A stretch of DNA of 64,000 bases from CAIQPS01 sp963783835 (GTDB taxonomy: Bacteria; Actinomycetota; Thermoleophilia; RBG-16-64-13), in assembly GCA_963783835.1 (NCBI GenBank), contig CAWAOX010000015.1, positions 310,001 through 374,000 on the forward strand. Reading direction: 5' to 3'. The notes beneath the pieces were generated by a model. It was given only the letters and a program-made list of their open reading frames with translations, was not told where the DNA came from and made no database searches. The translations under genes were made by a program, and so were the position numbers. This document shows, piece after piece, positions 36,183-45,338 of the stretch. How positions within the stretch are numbered: the stretch's first letter is position 1; every line of letters starts with the position of its first letter.

Positions 36183-37133
36183 ATGATCATAACGACCAAA
36201 GAGTTGTTCAAGATCGCGTACGGAAGGTTCGCGGTAGGTGCGTACAACATCAACAACATGGAGCAGACCCTCGGCCTGTTTCGGGGAAACATCGATTCCC
36301 GAGCTCCCTTCATCATCCAGATCTCCAAGGGCGCCCGTTCGTACGCCGACAAACGGATGCTCGAGGCCATGATCAAGGCCGCCGACGAGATCTTCCCCGA
36401 GGCGATCTTCGCGGTGCACCTGGACCACGGTGACCTGCCGACCGCGCTCGATTGCATCGAAAGCGGCTTCTACTCCTCGGTAATGATCGATGCCTCCGGT
36501 GAGCCGCTGGAAGAGAACATCCGCATCACCCGCCAGGTGGTGGAGGCCGCGCATGCCCGGGGGATCTCGGTGGAAGCAGAACTGGGCCGGCTCGGCGGGG
36601 TGGAGGAGCACGTGCAGGTGGACGAGAAGAACGCCCACCTCACCGACCCGGCTGAGGCGGAGATATTTGTGCGGGAATCGGGCTGCGACAGTCTTGCCGT
36701 CGCCATCGGGACGAGCCACGGCGCTTACAAGTTCGCGGGCCATCAAGGGCTGCATCTGGACGTCGCGGCCGAGATTCAGAAGCGCCTCCCCGGCTTTCCC
36801 CTGGTGATGCACGGATCGTCATCCGTTCCTCAGGAGGAAGTGGCGCGCATCAACGCGGCCGGAGGCGCCCTCAAGGGAGCCAAGGGGGTCGACGAGAACG
36901 AGTTCGCTCGGGCCGTGCCGCTTGGGGTGACCAAGGTGAATATCGACACCGACGGTCGGCTGGTGTGGACGCGCGTGCATCGGGAGTTCTTCCGGGATCA
37001 GCCGGAGAAGTTCGATCTGCGCGACCCGGGCAAGATTTTCATTGCCGAGTATGCCGCGTTCATCGCTCACAAGAACGAGAAGCTGCAGTCCGCCGGCACG
37101 CTGGACGTGGTGCGGGCGGCCGTGGCGGGGTAG
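36183..37133 (+). CDS. fba: Class II fructose-bisphosphate aldolase
   Basis: Zinc-dependent aldolase linking fructose-1,6-bisphosphate with triose phosphates. The 316-residue chain has GAYNINNMEQ near the N-terminus, the zinc/catalytic motif FAVHLDHGD near residues 77-86, EAELGRLGGVEEH, AIGTSHGAYKF, the zinc His in PLVMHGSSSVP and the phosphate loop VNIDTDGRLVWT. Full length with no break. With pckG 3 kb downstream it suits gluconeogenic flux. Tagatose-bisphosphate aldolase is a close alternative. Confidence 0.9.
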   Translation: MIITTKELFKIAYGRFAVGAYNINNMEQTLGLFRGNIDSRAPFIIQISKGARSYADKRMLEAMIKAADEIFPEAIFAVHLDHGDLPTALDCIESGFYSSVMIDASGEPLEENIRITRQVVEAAHARGISVEAELGRLGGVEEHVQVDEKNAHLTDPAEAEIFVRESGCDSLAVAIGTSHGAYKFAGHQGLHLDVAAEIQKRLPGFPLVMHGSSSVPQEEVARINAAGGALKGAKGVDENEFARAVPLGVTKVNIDTDGRLVWTRVHREFFRDQPEKFDLRDPGKIFIAEYAAFIAHKNEKLQSAGTLDVVRAAVAG

Positions 37134-37222
37134 GCTACGGCCCCTGAGGGACTGTGGTGTCGCCGACGGAGGCGCGATAAAGTGATACTGCTAGCTACGG
37201 AGATCCCCAAGCGGAAGGCGAG

Positions 37223-39100
37223 TTGCCCTTGAACTCACTGAGTGGCCACGGTTTCGCCGATAGCCTGCGGGCAGGAGCCTACGCCGTTGTCAAAGGTCAG
37301 GCGACCCTCGACAGGATCAACGTTTTCCCGGTGGCCGATGCCGACACCGGAGCGAATCTCGCGGCGACGCTGACCGCCGCGGCGGCCGGCTTGGGCCGGA
37401 CGCCGCCCGCGGGAATCGGCATGGCCGCCCGCATGGCCGCCGACGCCGCCCTGATCGGCGCTCGGGGGAACTCGGGGGCGATCTTCGCCCAGTTCCTGCA
37501 CGGCTTGGCGGAGGGGCTTCACTTGAAGCGCGCCGTCGTCGCCGGTGAGTTCGCCCAAGCCGCCGCCGGAGGCGTGGAATCGGCCTACCTCGCGGTGCAG
37601 CATCCACGCGAGGGTACGATCCTCTCGGTACTCAAGGCGTGGGCGACGCAACTGGCAGCCGACGCCGAGCGCGCGCCGGATTTTCGCGACCTCATGGCCC
37701 AAGCGCTCGAGGCGGCCCGGGTGGCTCTGGCGGCGACTCCTCTGCAGCTGCAGGTGCTTGCGCGCAACCGGGTGGTTGACGCCGGGGGGCAGGGGTTCGT
37801 CTACTTCCTGGAGGGCATGCTCGACCCCATCCGTGGCCACCGGGCGCAGGAAGCGGCTGTCCTGCAGTCGTTGACATTCCCCGCGGCTTACGAGGAATTG
37901 GCAGGGATCTCGGGCCCCCGCGGAGGCGGCTTCGTGGCGAGCGGGGCGGGGCGCATGACCGGCGCCCGCAGCGCCGAGGTCGACGAGCGGTTCCGCTACT
38001 GCGCTGAAGCGCTGCTGAGCGGCGAGAGGCTGGACCGGGACCGCATCGAACACGCGATCGGCCACCTTGGCGAGTCGTTGGTGTTGGCGGGAGGGGCCGC
38101 GCACATGCGCATCCATCTGCACACCAACGAACCGGCTGCGTTCCGCGGCGCTCTAGAGGCGGTGGCCACTGTAGAGAGCTTCAAGGTCGACGACATGGTG
38201 GCGCAGCAAGCCGCCGCGAAGGATGCCACGATCGCTCTGGTCACCGATTCCACGGTCGACCTCCCCGAGGCAGCCCAGATCCGGTCAGGGATCGTGATGG
38301 TGCCGCTGACTGTGACGATAGGGGGCAGGACCTATCTCGATCGGGTGGAGCTTAGTTCACCGGACTTCTACCGGCTGGTCAGAGACGCGGAGGAACTCCC
38401 GCGGACCTCCCAGCCCAACCGCGCCGATTTTCGCCGGGTCTACGAGGCCCTCCTCGAGAGCCACGAAAGCATCGTGTCGATCCATCTCTCCCCGCGGATG
38501 TCGGGGACCTATCAGTCGGCCGTCGGCGCAGCCGCCGACATAGACCCCTCGCGGATCAGAGTGGTCGACGCCCGACACCTCTCGGTAGGGCTCGGTCTGG
38601 TGATCGAGGCGGCGGGGGAGGCGATCCAGAGCGGGGCCTCGCTCGAGGAGGTGGTGGCGACCGCCGAATCGGCGGCCCGCAACACCCGGGTATACGGGGC
38701 GACGCCCTCGCTCGATTTCGCGGTCAAAGGCGGAAGGGTCAATTCCAAGGTCGCCTACATGGCGGGTTTGATCAAGCTCAAGCCCGTCATCCTATTCGAC
38801 GAGAATGGGGCCGCTCATGCCGACGGTGGCCATCTGGGCTACAACCGGACGATCAGGGGGGTGGCCCGCCGGGCGGCCGACTTCGCGGCCGGGGAAGAGG
38901 TCCGGATCGCCGTCGCCCACGCCGACTCTCCGGCCGCGGTGTCCTATCTCCTCCAGCAACTGCGCAAGCGGTTCGGCCCCGATCAGGAGATCCCGATGAT
39001 GGAATGCGGCGCCGTCCTCTCCACCCATACCGGGCTGGGGGCGATAGCGGTGGCGGTGCGACGGCTGGGGCCGGAGCGGCCCGAAGGAGGCACGCGCTGA
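37223..39100 (+). CDS. DhaL (DAK2)-DegV fusion protein
   Basis: A 625-residue fusion. Residues 1-210 are a DhaL/FakA-like ATP-binding kinase domain (RINVFPVADADTGANL with the Mg-ADP aspartates, then ARGNSGAIFAQFL). Residues 335-620 are a DegV/FakB-like fatty-acid-binding domain (IALVTDSTVDLP, SIHLSPRMSGTYQSA, VVDARHLSVGLG). In the fatty-acid kinase system these are separate proteins: FakB presents the acyl chain and FakA phosphorylates it. The fusion suggests a built-in kinase/carrier pair feeding exogenous fatty acids to phospholipid synthesis (plsX lies in this window). Start TTG 37223 is the likely one; TTG 37229 is possible. Confidence 0.85.
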   Translation: MPLNSLSGHGFADSLRAGAYAVVKGQATLDRINVFPVADADTGANLAATLTAAAAGLGRTPPAGIGMAARMAADAALIGARGNSGAIFAQFLHGLAEGLHLKRAVVAGEFAQAAAGGVESAYLAVQHPREGTILSVLKAWATQLAADAERAPDFRDLMAQALEAARVALAATPLQLQVLARNRVVDAGGQGFVYFLEGMLDPIRGHRAQEAAVLQSLTFPAAYEELAGISGPRGGGFVASGAGRMTGARSAEVDERFRYCAEALLSGERLDRDRIEHAIGHLGESLVLAGGAAHMRIHLHTNEPAAFRGALEAVATVESFKVDDMVAQQAAAKDATIALVTDSTVDLPEAAQIRSGIVMVPLTVTIGGRTYLDRVELSSPDFYRLVRDAEELPRTSQPNRADFRRVYEALLESHESIVSIHLSPRMSGTYQSAVGAAADIDPSRIRVVDARHLSVGLGLVIEAAGEAIQSGASLEEVVATAESAARNTRVYGATPSLDFAVKGGRVNSKVAYMAGLIKLKPVILFDENGAAHADGGHLGYNRTIRGVARRAADFAAGEEVRIAVAHADSPAAVSYLLQQLRKRFGPDQEIPMMECGAVLSTHTGLGAIAVAVRRLGPERPEGGTR

Positions 39101-39264
39101 GTGTACCCGGGGAGGTAACAGGCAGCGCGCGAGGATACATGGTATTTTTTCTCACTGGCAGACTGCGCGGGAGGTGGCGACGAACCATCGGTCGCACAGG
39201 GAGGCCGGTCGCGAGACTAGATCTGGTCCGCGCCGGCCTTATGTGTCTGAGGACTTGACGAGAA

Positions 39265-39285
39265 CTCGCCACCGGTGGCGGCGAG
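39265..39285 (+). promoter_or_regulatory. Hairpin just upstream of pckG
   Basis: CTCGCC (39265-39270) pairs with GGCGAG (39280-39285) around a 9-base loop. Alternatively GCCACCGGTGGC (39268-39279) is a perfect 12-bp palindrome. It ends just before the pckG ribosome-binding site GGGAAGGAGAA. It could be a DNA operator or a leader hairpin; the evidence is structure only. Confidence 0.35.
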
Positions 39286-39298
39286 GGAAGGAGAAGGC

Positions 39299-41110
39299 AT
39301 GGCGGCTGCGCTTGACGCGCTCACCCAGCACGGGGAGTTACTTGCTTGGCTCAGGGATGTGGTAGAACTCTGCCAGCCGGAAAACGTATACACGTGCGAC
39401 GGCTCCGAAGAGGAATACCGATACATGTGCGACCTCCTGGTCAAGCAGGGGACGTTCACGCCCCTGGACGAAACGCTCAGGCCCAACAGTTACCTGGCTC
39501 GTTCTCACCCGAGCGATGTGGCCCGGGTGGAGGACCGCACCTTCATCAGCACCACGGACATGGCCGAGGCCGGTCCGACGAACAACTGGGTGCCCGCTCG
39601 CGAAATGAAGCTCAAGATGGCGCGTATCTTCCAGGGGTGCATGGAAGGGCGGACCATGTACATCATCCCGTTCTCCATGGGGCCCGTCGGCTCGCCGTTC
39701 TCCAAGATCGGCATCGAGGTCACCGACTCCCCCTATGTGGTCGCCAACATGTCCATCATGACCCGGGTGGGCCTCCCGGTCCTCGAAGCGCTGGGCACCT
39801 GCGGCGAGTTCATCCCGTGCCTGCATTCGGTGGGGGCGCCGCTTGCCCCGTTCCAGGGAGACGTGCCCTGGCCCTGCGAACGGGACCCCAAGCACAAATA
39901 CATCGTCCACTTCCCCGAAGACCCCTCAATCTGGTCCTACGGGTCGGGCTATGGGGGCAACGCTCTTCTGGGTAAGAAATGCCTGGCTCTGCGCATCGCC
40001 TCGTCGATGGCGCGCAAGGAGGGGTGGCTGGCCGAGCACATGCTGATCCTCGGGCTCACTTCGCCCGAGGGCAAGACCCACTACATCGCCGGGGCCTTCC
40101 CCAGCGCCTGCGGCAAGACCAATCTGGCCATGATGAAGCCGACCATTCCCGGCTGGACGGTCACCTGCGTCGGTGACGACATCGCCTGGATGCGGCTCGG
40201 CGAAGACGGCCGCCTGTATGCCATGAACCCCGAGACCGGATTCTTCGGCGTGGCTCCCGGGACGTCACACCAGTCAAACCCCAACGCGATGGACAGCGTC
40301 ACCGAAAACAGCATCTTCACCAACACCGGTCTCACCGACGACGGCGACGTGTGGTGGGAAGACATGGGGGTCGACGCTCCGCCGCACCTCATCGACTGGG
40401 AGGGCAACGACTGGACGCCCGACTCGGGCCGCAAGGCCGCTCATGCCAACTCCCGCTTCACCGCCCCGGCGCGGCAGTGCCCGGTCATCGACCCCAAATG
40501 GCAAGACCCGGGCGGTGTCCCCATCTCGGCCTTCCTGTTCGGCGGCCGGCGGGCCGGCACCATCCCGCTCGTCAACCAGGCCTTCGACTGGGAGCACGGC
40601 GTGTTCATGGGATCGGCGGCCGGCTCGGAGACCACGGCCGCCAACCTCAGCAAGACCGGTGTGCTCCGGCACGACCCGTTCGCCATGCTGCCGTTCTGCG
40701 GCTACAACATGGGCGACTATTTCGCTCACTGGCTCTCGTTCGCCCAACGGACCGACCCGGCGAGACTGCCGAAAGTCTTCTTCGTCAACTGGTTCCGCAA
40801 GAATGACGAAGGGCGCTTCCTATGGCCCGGGTACGGCGAGAACAGCCGCGTCCTCAAGTGGATCTTCGAGAGGGTCGAAGGGGGCGGCGAAGCGGTGGAG
40901 ACGCCCATCGGCTACCTTCCCACCGCGGAGGCGCTCGACCTCTCCGGCCTGGACATCCCGGCTGAGAGCATGGAGGCGCTGCTTGCCGTCGACCGGGAAG
41001 GCTGGAGGCGAGAAGCCGAGGGCCTGTCGAAGTACTACGATGAATTTGGAGGCAGGCTACCGGCCGAACTCCGCACGCAGCTGGCCGCCCTCAAAGAACG
41101 TCTTGGCTAA
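39299..41110 (+). CDS. pckG: Phosphoenolpyruvate carboxykinase (GTP)
   Basis: Converts oxaloacetate + GTP to PEP + CO2 + GDP. The 603-residue chain is typical of the GTP class: ENVYTCDGSEEEY near the N-terminus, YGGNALLGKKCLALRIAS, the P-loop with reactive cysteine PSACGKTN (Cys271), FLFGGRRAGTIPLV, and FMGSAAGSETTAA. ATG 39299 is chosen over GTG 39275 because GAAGGAGAA is correctly spaced before it. GTP-type PEPCK is common in actinobacteria. With fba, the PEP-synthase-like pair and PFOR it outlines gluconeogenesis from acetyl-CoA/pyruvate. Confidence 0.96.
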   Translation: MAAALDALTQHGELLAWLRDVVELCQPENVYTCDGSEEEYRYMCDLLVKQGTFTPLDETLRPNSYLARSHPSDVARVEDRTFISTTDMAEAGPTNNWVPAREMKLKMARIFQGCMEGRTMYIIPFSMGPVGSPFSKIGIEVTDSPYVVANMSIMTRVGLPVLEALGTCGEFIPCLHSVGAPLAPFQGDVPWPCERDPKHKYIVHFPEDPSIWSYGSGYGGNALLGKKCLALRIASSMARKEGWLAEHMLILGLTSPEGKTHYIAGAFPSACGKTNLAMMKPTIPGWTVTCVGDDIAWMRLGEDGRLYAMNPETGFFGVAPGTSHQSNPNAMDSVTENSIFTNTGLTDDGDVWWEDMGVDAPPHLIDWEGNDWTPDSGRKAAHANSRFTAPARQCPVIDPKWQDPGGVPISAFLFGGRRAGTIPLVNQAFDWEHGVFMGSAAGSETTAANLSKTGVLRHDPFAMLPFCGYNMGDYFAHWLSFAQRTDPARLPKVFFVNWFRKNDEGRFLWPGYGENSRVLKWIFERVEGGGEAVETPIGYLPTAEALDLSGLDIPAESMEALLAVDREGWRREAEGLSKYYDEFGGRLPAELRTQLAALKERLG

Positions 41111-41119
41111 AGGTACGAC

Positions 41120-42421
41120 ATGAACCCCTTGGCGGCTGAACTCAATCGGACGATCGAGCAGGAAGCGCCGGCCGTCATGCGGATGCTCTCCGCGCTCGGC
41201 CGCGAGTTGTACTTCCCCAAGGGCATCCTCACGCAGACGGCGGAGGCGAACCAGAAGGCGCACCGCTACAACGCCACTATCGGTGAGGCCCGCGAGGCCA
41301 AGCGCTCTATGGGACTTGAGTCCATCATGCGCCATTTTTCCGACCTGGGAGCCGACGCGGTGCTTCCGTACGCTCCCTCGGCCGGCCGTGCCGATATCCG
41401 GAAGGCCTGGCGCGAGGAGATCAAGCAGAAGAACGCGTCGTTGGGCGACATCCCCATCAGCCTGCCTGTCGTCACCAGCGGCATCACCCACGGGCTGAGC
41501 ACGGTCGCCGACATGTTTGTCGACGAAGGAGACCTTCTCCTTCTGCCGGACAAGCTGTGGGGCAACTATCTGCTGATCTTTGCCGTCAAGCGAGGAGCCG
41601 CGACGGGCCGCTATCCTCTGCTCGACCTGGCAAAAGGCTTCGACGTCGAAGGCTTCCGCCGGACTATCGCCGAAAACGCGGGCCGGAACAAGCTCGTCGT
41701 GCTCTTCAACTTCCCGAACAACCCGACCGGTTATTCCATCACCCCGGCCGAGGCCGACGCCATCCGGGGCATTCTGGTCGAGACGGCTGAAGGCGGATGC
41801 GACGTCGTCGCTATCTGCGACGACGCCTACTTCGGCCTCTTCTTCGACGACGAGGTCATGAAGGAGTCTCTCTTCACCCGGTTGGCCGACGCGCACCCGC
41901 GGCTGCTGGCCATCAAGCTCGACGGGGCCTCCAAAGAGGACTTCGCCTGGGGGTTGCGCCTGGCCTTCATGACCTACGGCATCGCGGGGGGGCAAGGCGC
42001 CTACGAGGCAATCGAGAAGAAGACCGGCGGCTGCATCCGCGGTACCATCTCCAACTCCCCGAACGTGTCTCAGGAGTTGTTGATGAGGGCTATGAACGAC
42101 CCCGAGTACAACGCACAGAAGGCCGAGAAGTTCGCGGTGCTTCAGCAGCGGGCGGCCACCGCCAGGAAGGTGCTGGCCGATCCCAAGTTCGCCCAGGCCT
42201 GGACGCCGTACCCCTTCAACTCGGGCTATTTCATGTGTCTCAGGATGCACGACCTCGACGCCGAGGCATACCGGGTGCGGCTACTGAATGAACACGGGGT
42301 GGGAGTGATATCGACGAGCGATACCGATATCCGCGTAGCCCACTCCTGCGTCGACGAACCCGATATCGCCGACCTGTACGACGTTATGCTCGAATGCGCG
42401 CTGGAGATGCGGAAAGGCTGA
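41120..42421 (+). CDS. Class I/II PLP-dependent aminotransferase
   Basis: A 433-residue aminotransferase. LPVVTSGITHGLSTVADMF and NFPNNPTGYSITPAEADAI give the cofactor-contacting Asn, CDDAYFGLFF the pyridine-binding Asp, and KLDGASKEDFAWGLRLAF the Schiff-base Lys (residue 272). The latter motif resembles alanine/aspartate-type enzymes that use SKxxxxxG. It starts 9 bases after pckG, so it is likely co-transcribed and could supply oxaloacetate or pyruvate from an amino acid. Substrate not assignable. Confidence 0.85.
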   Translation: MNPLAAELNRTIEQEAPAVMRMLSALGRELYFPKGILTQTAEANQKAHRYNATIGEAREAKRSMGLESIMRHFSDLGADAVLPYAPSAGRADIRKAWREEIKQKNASLGDIPISLPVVTSGITHGLSTVADMFVDEGDLLLLPDKLWGNYLLIFAVKRGAATGRYPLLDLAKGFDVEGFRRTIAENAGRNKLVVLFNFPNNPTGYSITPAEADAIRGILVETAEGGCDVVAICDDAYFGLFFDDEVMKESLFTRLADAHPRLLAIKLDGASKEDFAWGLRLAFMTYGIAGGQGAYEAIEKKTGGCIRGTISNSPNVSQELLMRAMNDPEYNAQKAEKFAVLQQRAATARKVLADPKFAQAWTPYPFNSGYFMCLRMHDLDAEAYRVRLLNEHGVGVISTSDTDIRVAHSCVDEPDIADLYDVMLECALEMRKG

Positions 42422-42438
42422 CGCCGGCTCCGTAAGAG

Positions 42439-43776
42439 TCAGAGTTCTCTTGGCTCCGTCTTCGGCTCGGCCTCGGTTTCGATCGAGGCGAAGTGCTCGG
42501 AGGCCGGGGCGGTGCCGAGCCCCCAGCGGGCAAAGAGGGGGACGCCGATGAGGGCGAGCACACCCATGGCGGCTATCCCCGTTGCCGTAGCGCCGGTCCC
42601 GCTGGCCGCGGCGGCAAGCGGAGACAGCAAGGCCCCTACGCCCTGTGAGAGCCTCTGGACGGCGCCGAAGAGGCCGAAGGCGAGTGCTTGGTAGTCCGAG
42701 CGGAAGGTCAACGCATAGGCGCCCCTTACCGTTGACGTCAGAGCCCCGGAGAAGAGCCCGTGCAGGCCGGCGCACAGTACTACCAAGGGCAGCGCGGTCA
42801 TCAGACTGAACACCAGGGCGTTGAGGCCCAGCAGCGTGAGGCCCACCAGGATTATGCGGCGTGCCATCGCCCGGTCGGGCCGCATCTTGGCGACGACCAG
42901 GGCTCCCGCCGCCGACATCGGCACCACGACCGCGAAGACGCCCAACAACTCGAGGCCCTCGAAGCCGGTGACGTCCTTGATGTGGAGGGGCAGATACAGG
43001 GTCAGGCCCATGATGGCGGAGTTGAGGGCGAAGTACCCTGCGAGGAACCAACCTGCCCGGTACTCGCGCGACGATTCCCGCCACAGTTCGAGCATCCGCT
43101 GGTGAAGCCTACCTGGAGGCCTGCTCACCGGGTCTGTCTTCTTCTGCCACAGCGCGGGGGTATATATACCGGGCAGGCAACAGACCATGAAGAAGAGCGC
43201 CGCGGGCAGCAGCGCGTAACCCCTACCGGTTACCCCCGGGATGAGGCGGCCGGACACGACCGACTCCATGATCGCCACTCCGATGGCGCCGCCCAGGAAG
43301 CTGAGCGCCATGCCGCGCGAGGAGACGCTTACCACGTTGTCGTCGCCGGCCGCGCTGAGCATCGACGCGTTGTAGATGAGGCTGGTGAGTTGAAACGCGT
43401 AGTTGCCGAGCATGGCGACGACCAGGATCGTGAGAAGCGCGGGGAACCCGGTATGGGGGAGCAGGCTCAGGGAGCCAAGAAGGACGGTCGCTGCGATCAT
43501 CGCGGCGGTGAACCAGAGACGGCGGGTGCGCTTCTCGTCGGCGCTCACGCCGATGTACGGACCGCTCAGTCCGATGGCCCAGGAGGACAGTGCGGTCGCC
43601 AGGCCGAATACCCAGGCCTGCACTCCCAGGTCGCTGACGACCCAAACGGTAAGGTAGAGCGGGATGGCGAACTCGATCGAGGTATTGCCGAAATCGTAGG
43701 AATACCAGGCCCAGCGCGTTCGACGGGGCGACATTTCCCGCTGCTCTGGGGCGGAATGTGGGTCGGCGGCAGGCAT
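42439..43776 (-). CDS. MFS transporter of the UMF1/Atg22-like group
   Basis: Membrane transporter of 445 residues with about 12 hydrophobic segments. The opening WAWYSYDFGNTSIEFAIPLYL matches the W-A-x-Y-D-x-(A/G)N-S signature of the Atg22-like MFS family; a loop with DEKRTRRLWF follows the third segment. It is the only minus-strand gene between 1 and 59 kb, convergent with the aminotransferase gene (17-base gap) and divergent from the gene at 43829. Substrate unknown; amino acids or peptides are plausible for this family. Confidence 0.85.
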   Translation of the reverse strand: MPAADPHSAPEQREMSPRRTRWAWYSYDFGNTSIEFAIPLYLTVWVVSDLGVQAWVFGLATALSSWAIGLSGPYIGVSADEKRTRRLWFTAAMIAATVLLGSLSLLPHTGFPALLTILVVAMLGNYAFQLTSLIYNASMLSAAGDDNVVSVSSRGMALSFLGGAIGVAIMESVVSGRLIPGVTGRGYALLPAALFFMVCCLPGIYTPALWQKKTDPVSRPPGRLHQRMLELWRESSREYRAGWFLAGYFALNSAIMGLTLYLPLHIKDVTGFEGLELLGVFAVVVPMSAAGALVVAKMRPDRAMARRIILVGLTLLGLNALVFSLMTALPLVVLCAGLHGLFSGALTSTVRGAYALTFRSDYQALAFGLFGAVQRLSQGVGALLSPLAAAASGTGATATGIAAMGVLALIGVPLFARWGLGTAPASEHFASIETEAEPKTEPREL

Positions 43777-43828
43777 TGCCGGGCTAGTGTACTATGAGTG
43801 CTCCTCAAGGACGGGAAGGAGTCGGAGA

Positions 43829-44362
43829 ATGCAGGAACAGGCAGCCATGGGGGCGGAGCAAGCGGACCCACCCCTGTTCCGGGAAGAGCAGCACTTCCGG
43901 ATGTGGATGTTCTGGGTTCCTATCGCCATCGTCACCGTCGTCGTCTGGTGGCAGTTCATCGAGCAGATCATCCGGGACAACCCACAGGGGAGCCAACCGA
44001 TTCCCGACTGGGCTGCCTGGGTGCTGGCCATCGTGTTCGGCCTCGGATTCCCCGCCTTCGCCCTTGTTGTGAGGCTCAGGACAGAGGTGTACTCGGGCGA
44101 ACTCGCCGTACGCGTGTTCCCGTTCCCTGACAGCCGCATAACACTGGCCGACGTGCGGGAGGCGGAGGTCCGCGACTACTCCGCCCAAAGAGAATTCGGG
44201 GGCTGGGGGGTACGCACCGGGCAGAGCGGCAAGGCCTACAGTGCGTACGGCACTCGGGGTGTCCAGTTGTGGCTCAAGGGTGACAAGCGCATCCTGATAG
44301 GTTCGCAGCGGGCCGAAGAACTGGTGGCCGCGCTGAAGGCCGCGGGCGTCAACGTGCGCTGA
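43829..44362 (+). CDS. Two-helix membrane protein with C-terminal beta domain
   Basis: A 177-residue protein: REEQHFRMWMFWVPIAIVTVVVWW and WAAWVLAIVFGLGFPAFALVV form two membrane helices, followed by a soluble domain (RVFPFPDSRITLADVREAEVRDY, GTRGVQLWLKGDKRILIGSQ) with a bacterial PH-like strand pattern. ATG 43829 is preferred to the upstream start at 43787 because GAGTCGGAG precedes it and homology-like features begin after it. It resembles an uncharacterised family (I recall DUF6141). Function unknown. Confidence 0.6.
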   Translation: MQEQAAMGAEQADPPLFREEQHFRMWMFWVPIAIVTVVVWWQFIEQIIRDNPQGSQPIPDWAAWVLAIVFGLGFPAFALVVRLRTEVYSGELAVRVFPFPDSRITLADVREAEVRDYSAQREFGGWGVRTGQSGKAYSAYGTRGVQLWLKGDKRILIGSQRAEELVAALKAAGVNVR

Positions 44363-44384
44363 TCGAGCTCACGCGGGGGGTAGC

Positions 44385-45338
44385 ATGAGGATCGTGGTCG
44401 CGCTCGGAGGCAACGCTCTTCTCAAGCGGGGAGAGCCTCTCACCGCGCACAACCAGCGAGAGAACGTCAAGGTGGCGGCGCGCGCACTGGCGCCGCTGGC
44501 CCGCGACCACAGCCTGATCATCACGCACGGCAACGGGCCGCAGGTAGGCCTGCTCGCTCTCGAGGCGGCCGCCGTGACCGGCGTCGAGCCCTACACGCTG
44601 GACGTTCTGAGCGCCGAATCGGAGGGCATGATCGGCTACATGATCGAGCAGGAGCTGGGCAATACCCTTCCCGAGGACGTCCCGTTCGCCACGATTCTCA
44701 CCCAAGTGGAGGTCGACCCTTGCGACCCGGCTTTCCAGAACCCCAGCAAGCCTATCGGGCCTCAATACAGCCGGGAGGAAGCCGAGAAACTCGCCCGCGA
44801 ACACGGTTGGACCGTCGGACCCGACAATGGCAAGTATCGCCGGGTGGTGCCGTCGCCCCGGCCCCTGCGCATCTTTGAGCTCAGAGTGGTGGAATGGCTG
44901 GTGGAGCGCGGCGTGGTGGTGATCTGCACCGGCGGAGGCGGCATCCCCACCATGCTGACCGCCGATGGAGTGCTCTTGGGGGTGGAGGCGGTCATCGACA
45001 AAGACCATGCCGGGGCCTTACTCGCCCGCTCGCTCAAAGCCGAGGTGTTCCTGATGCTCACCGACGCCGAGGCCGTATGGCAGGACTGGGGCACCGAAGA
45101 CGCCCGCGCCATCAGGCAGGCGTCGCCCGACGCGCTCGAGAGCCTCCACTTCGCCGCAGGGTCAATGGGCCCCAAGGTCGAAGCGGCGTGCGACTATGCC
45201 CGGGCGGCCGGGGGACGAGCGGGAATAGGCTCTTTGGAGGACGCGGTGGCTATCATCGAGGGCCGCGCGGGCACGCTCATCTCCACCGAGTTCCGCGGGA
45301 TCGAGCACTGGCCCTCGCTGTTCAACCAGTCGGGGTAG
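44385..45338 (+). CDS. arcC: Carbamate kinase
   Basis: Transfers phosphate between carbamoyl phosphate and ADP, usually making ATP in fermentation of arginine, agmatine or purine-derived carbamoyl groups. The 317-residue chain opens VVALGGNALLKRGEPLTA and has ITHGNGPQVGLLALE, VICTGGGGIPT, AVIDKDHAGALLA and GSMGPKVEAACDYA, all ArcC signatures. No arginine deiminase or catabolic ornithine carbamoyltransferase is nearby, so carbamoyl phosphate may come from another ureido compound. It abuts the Ste24-like gene directly. Confidence 0.95.
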   Translation: MRIVVALGGNALLKRGEPLTAHNQRENVKVAARALAPLARDHSLIITHGNGPQVGLLALEAAAVTGVEPYTLDVLSAESEGMIGYMIEQELGNTLPEDVPFATILTQVEVDPCDPAFQNPSKPIGPQYSREEAEKLAREHGWTVGPDNGKYRRVVPSPRPLRIFELRVVEWLVERGVVVICTGGGGIPTMLTADGVLLGVEAVIDKDHAGALLARSLKAEVFLMLTDAEAVWQDWGTEDARAIRQASPDALESLHFAAGSMGPKVEAACDYARAAGGRAGIGSLEDAVAIIEGRAGTLISTEFRGIEHWPSLFNQSG

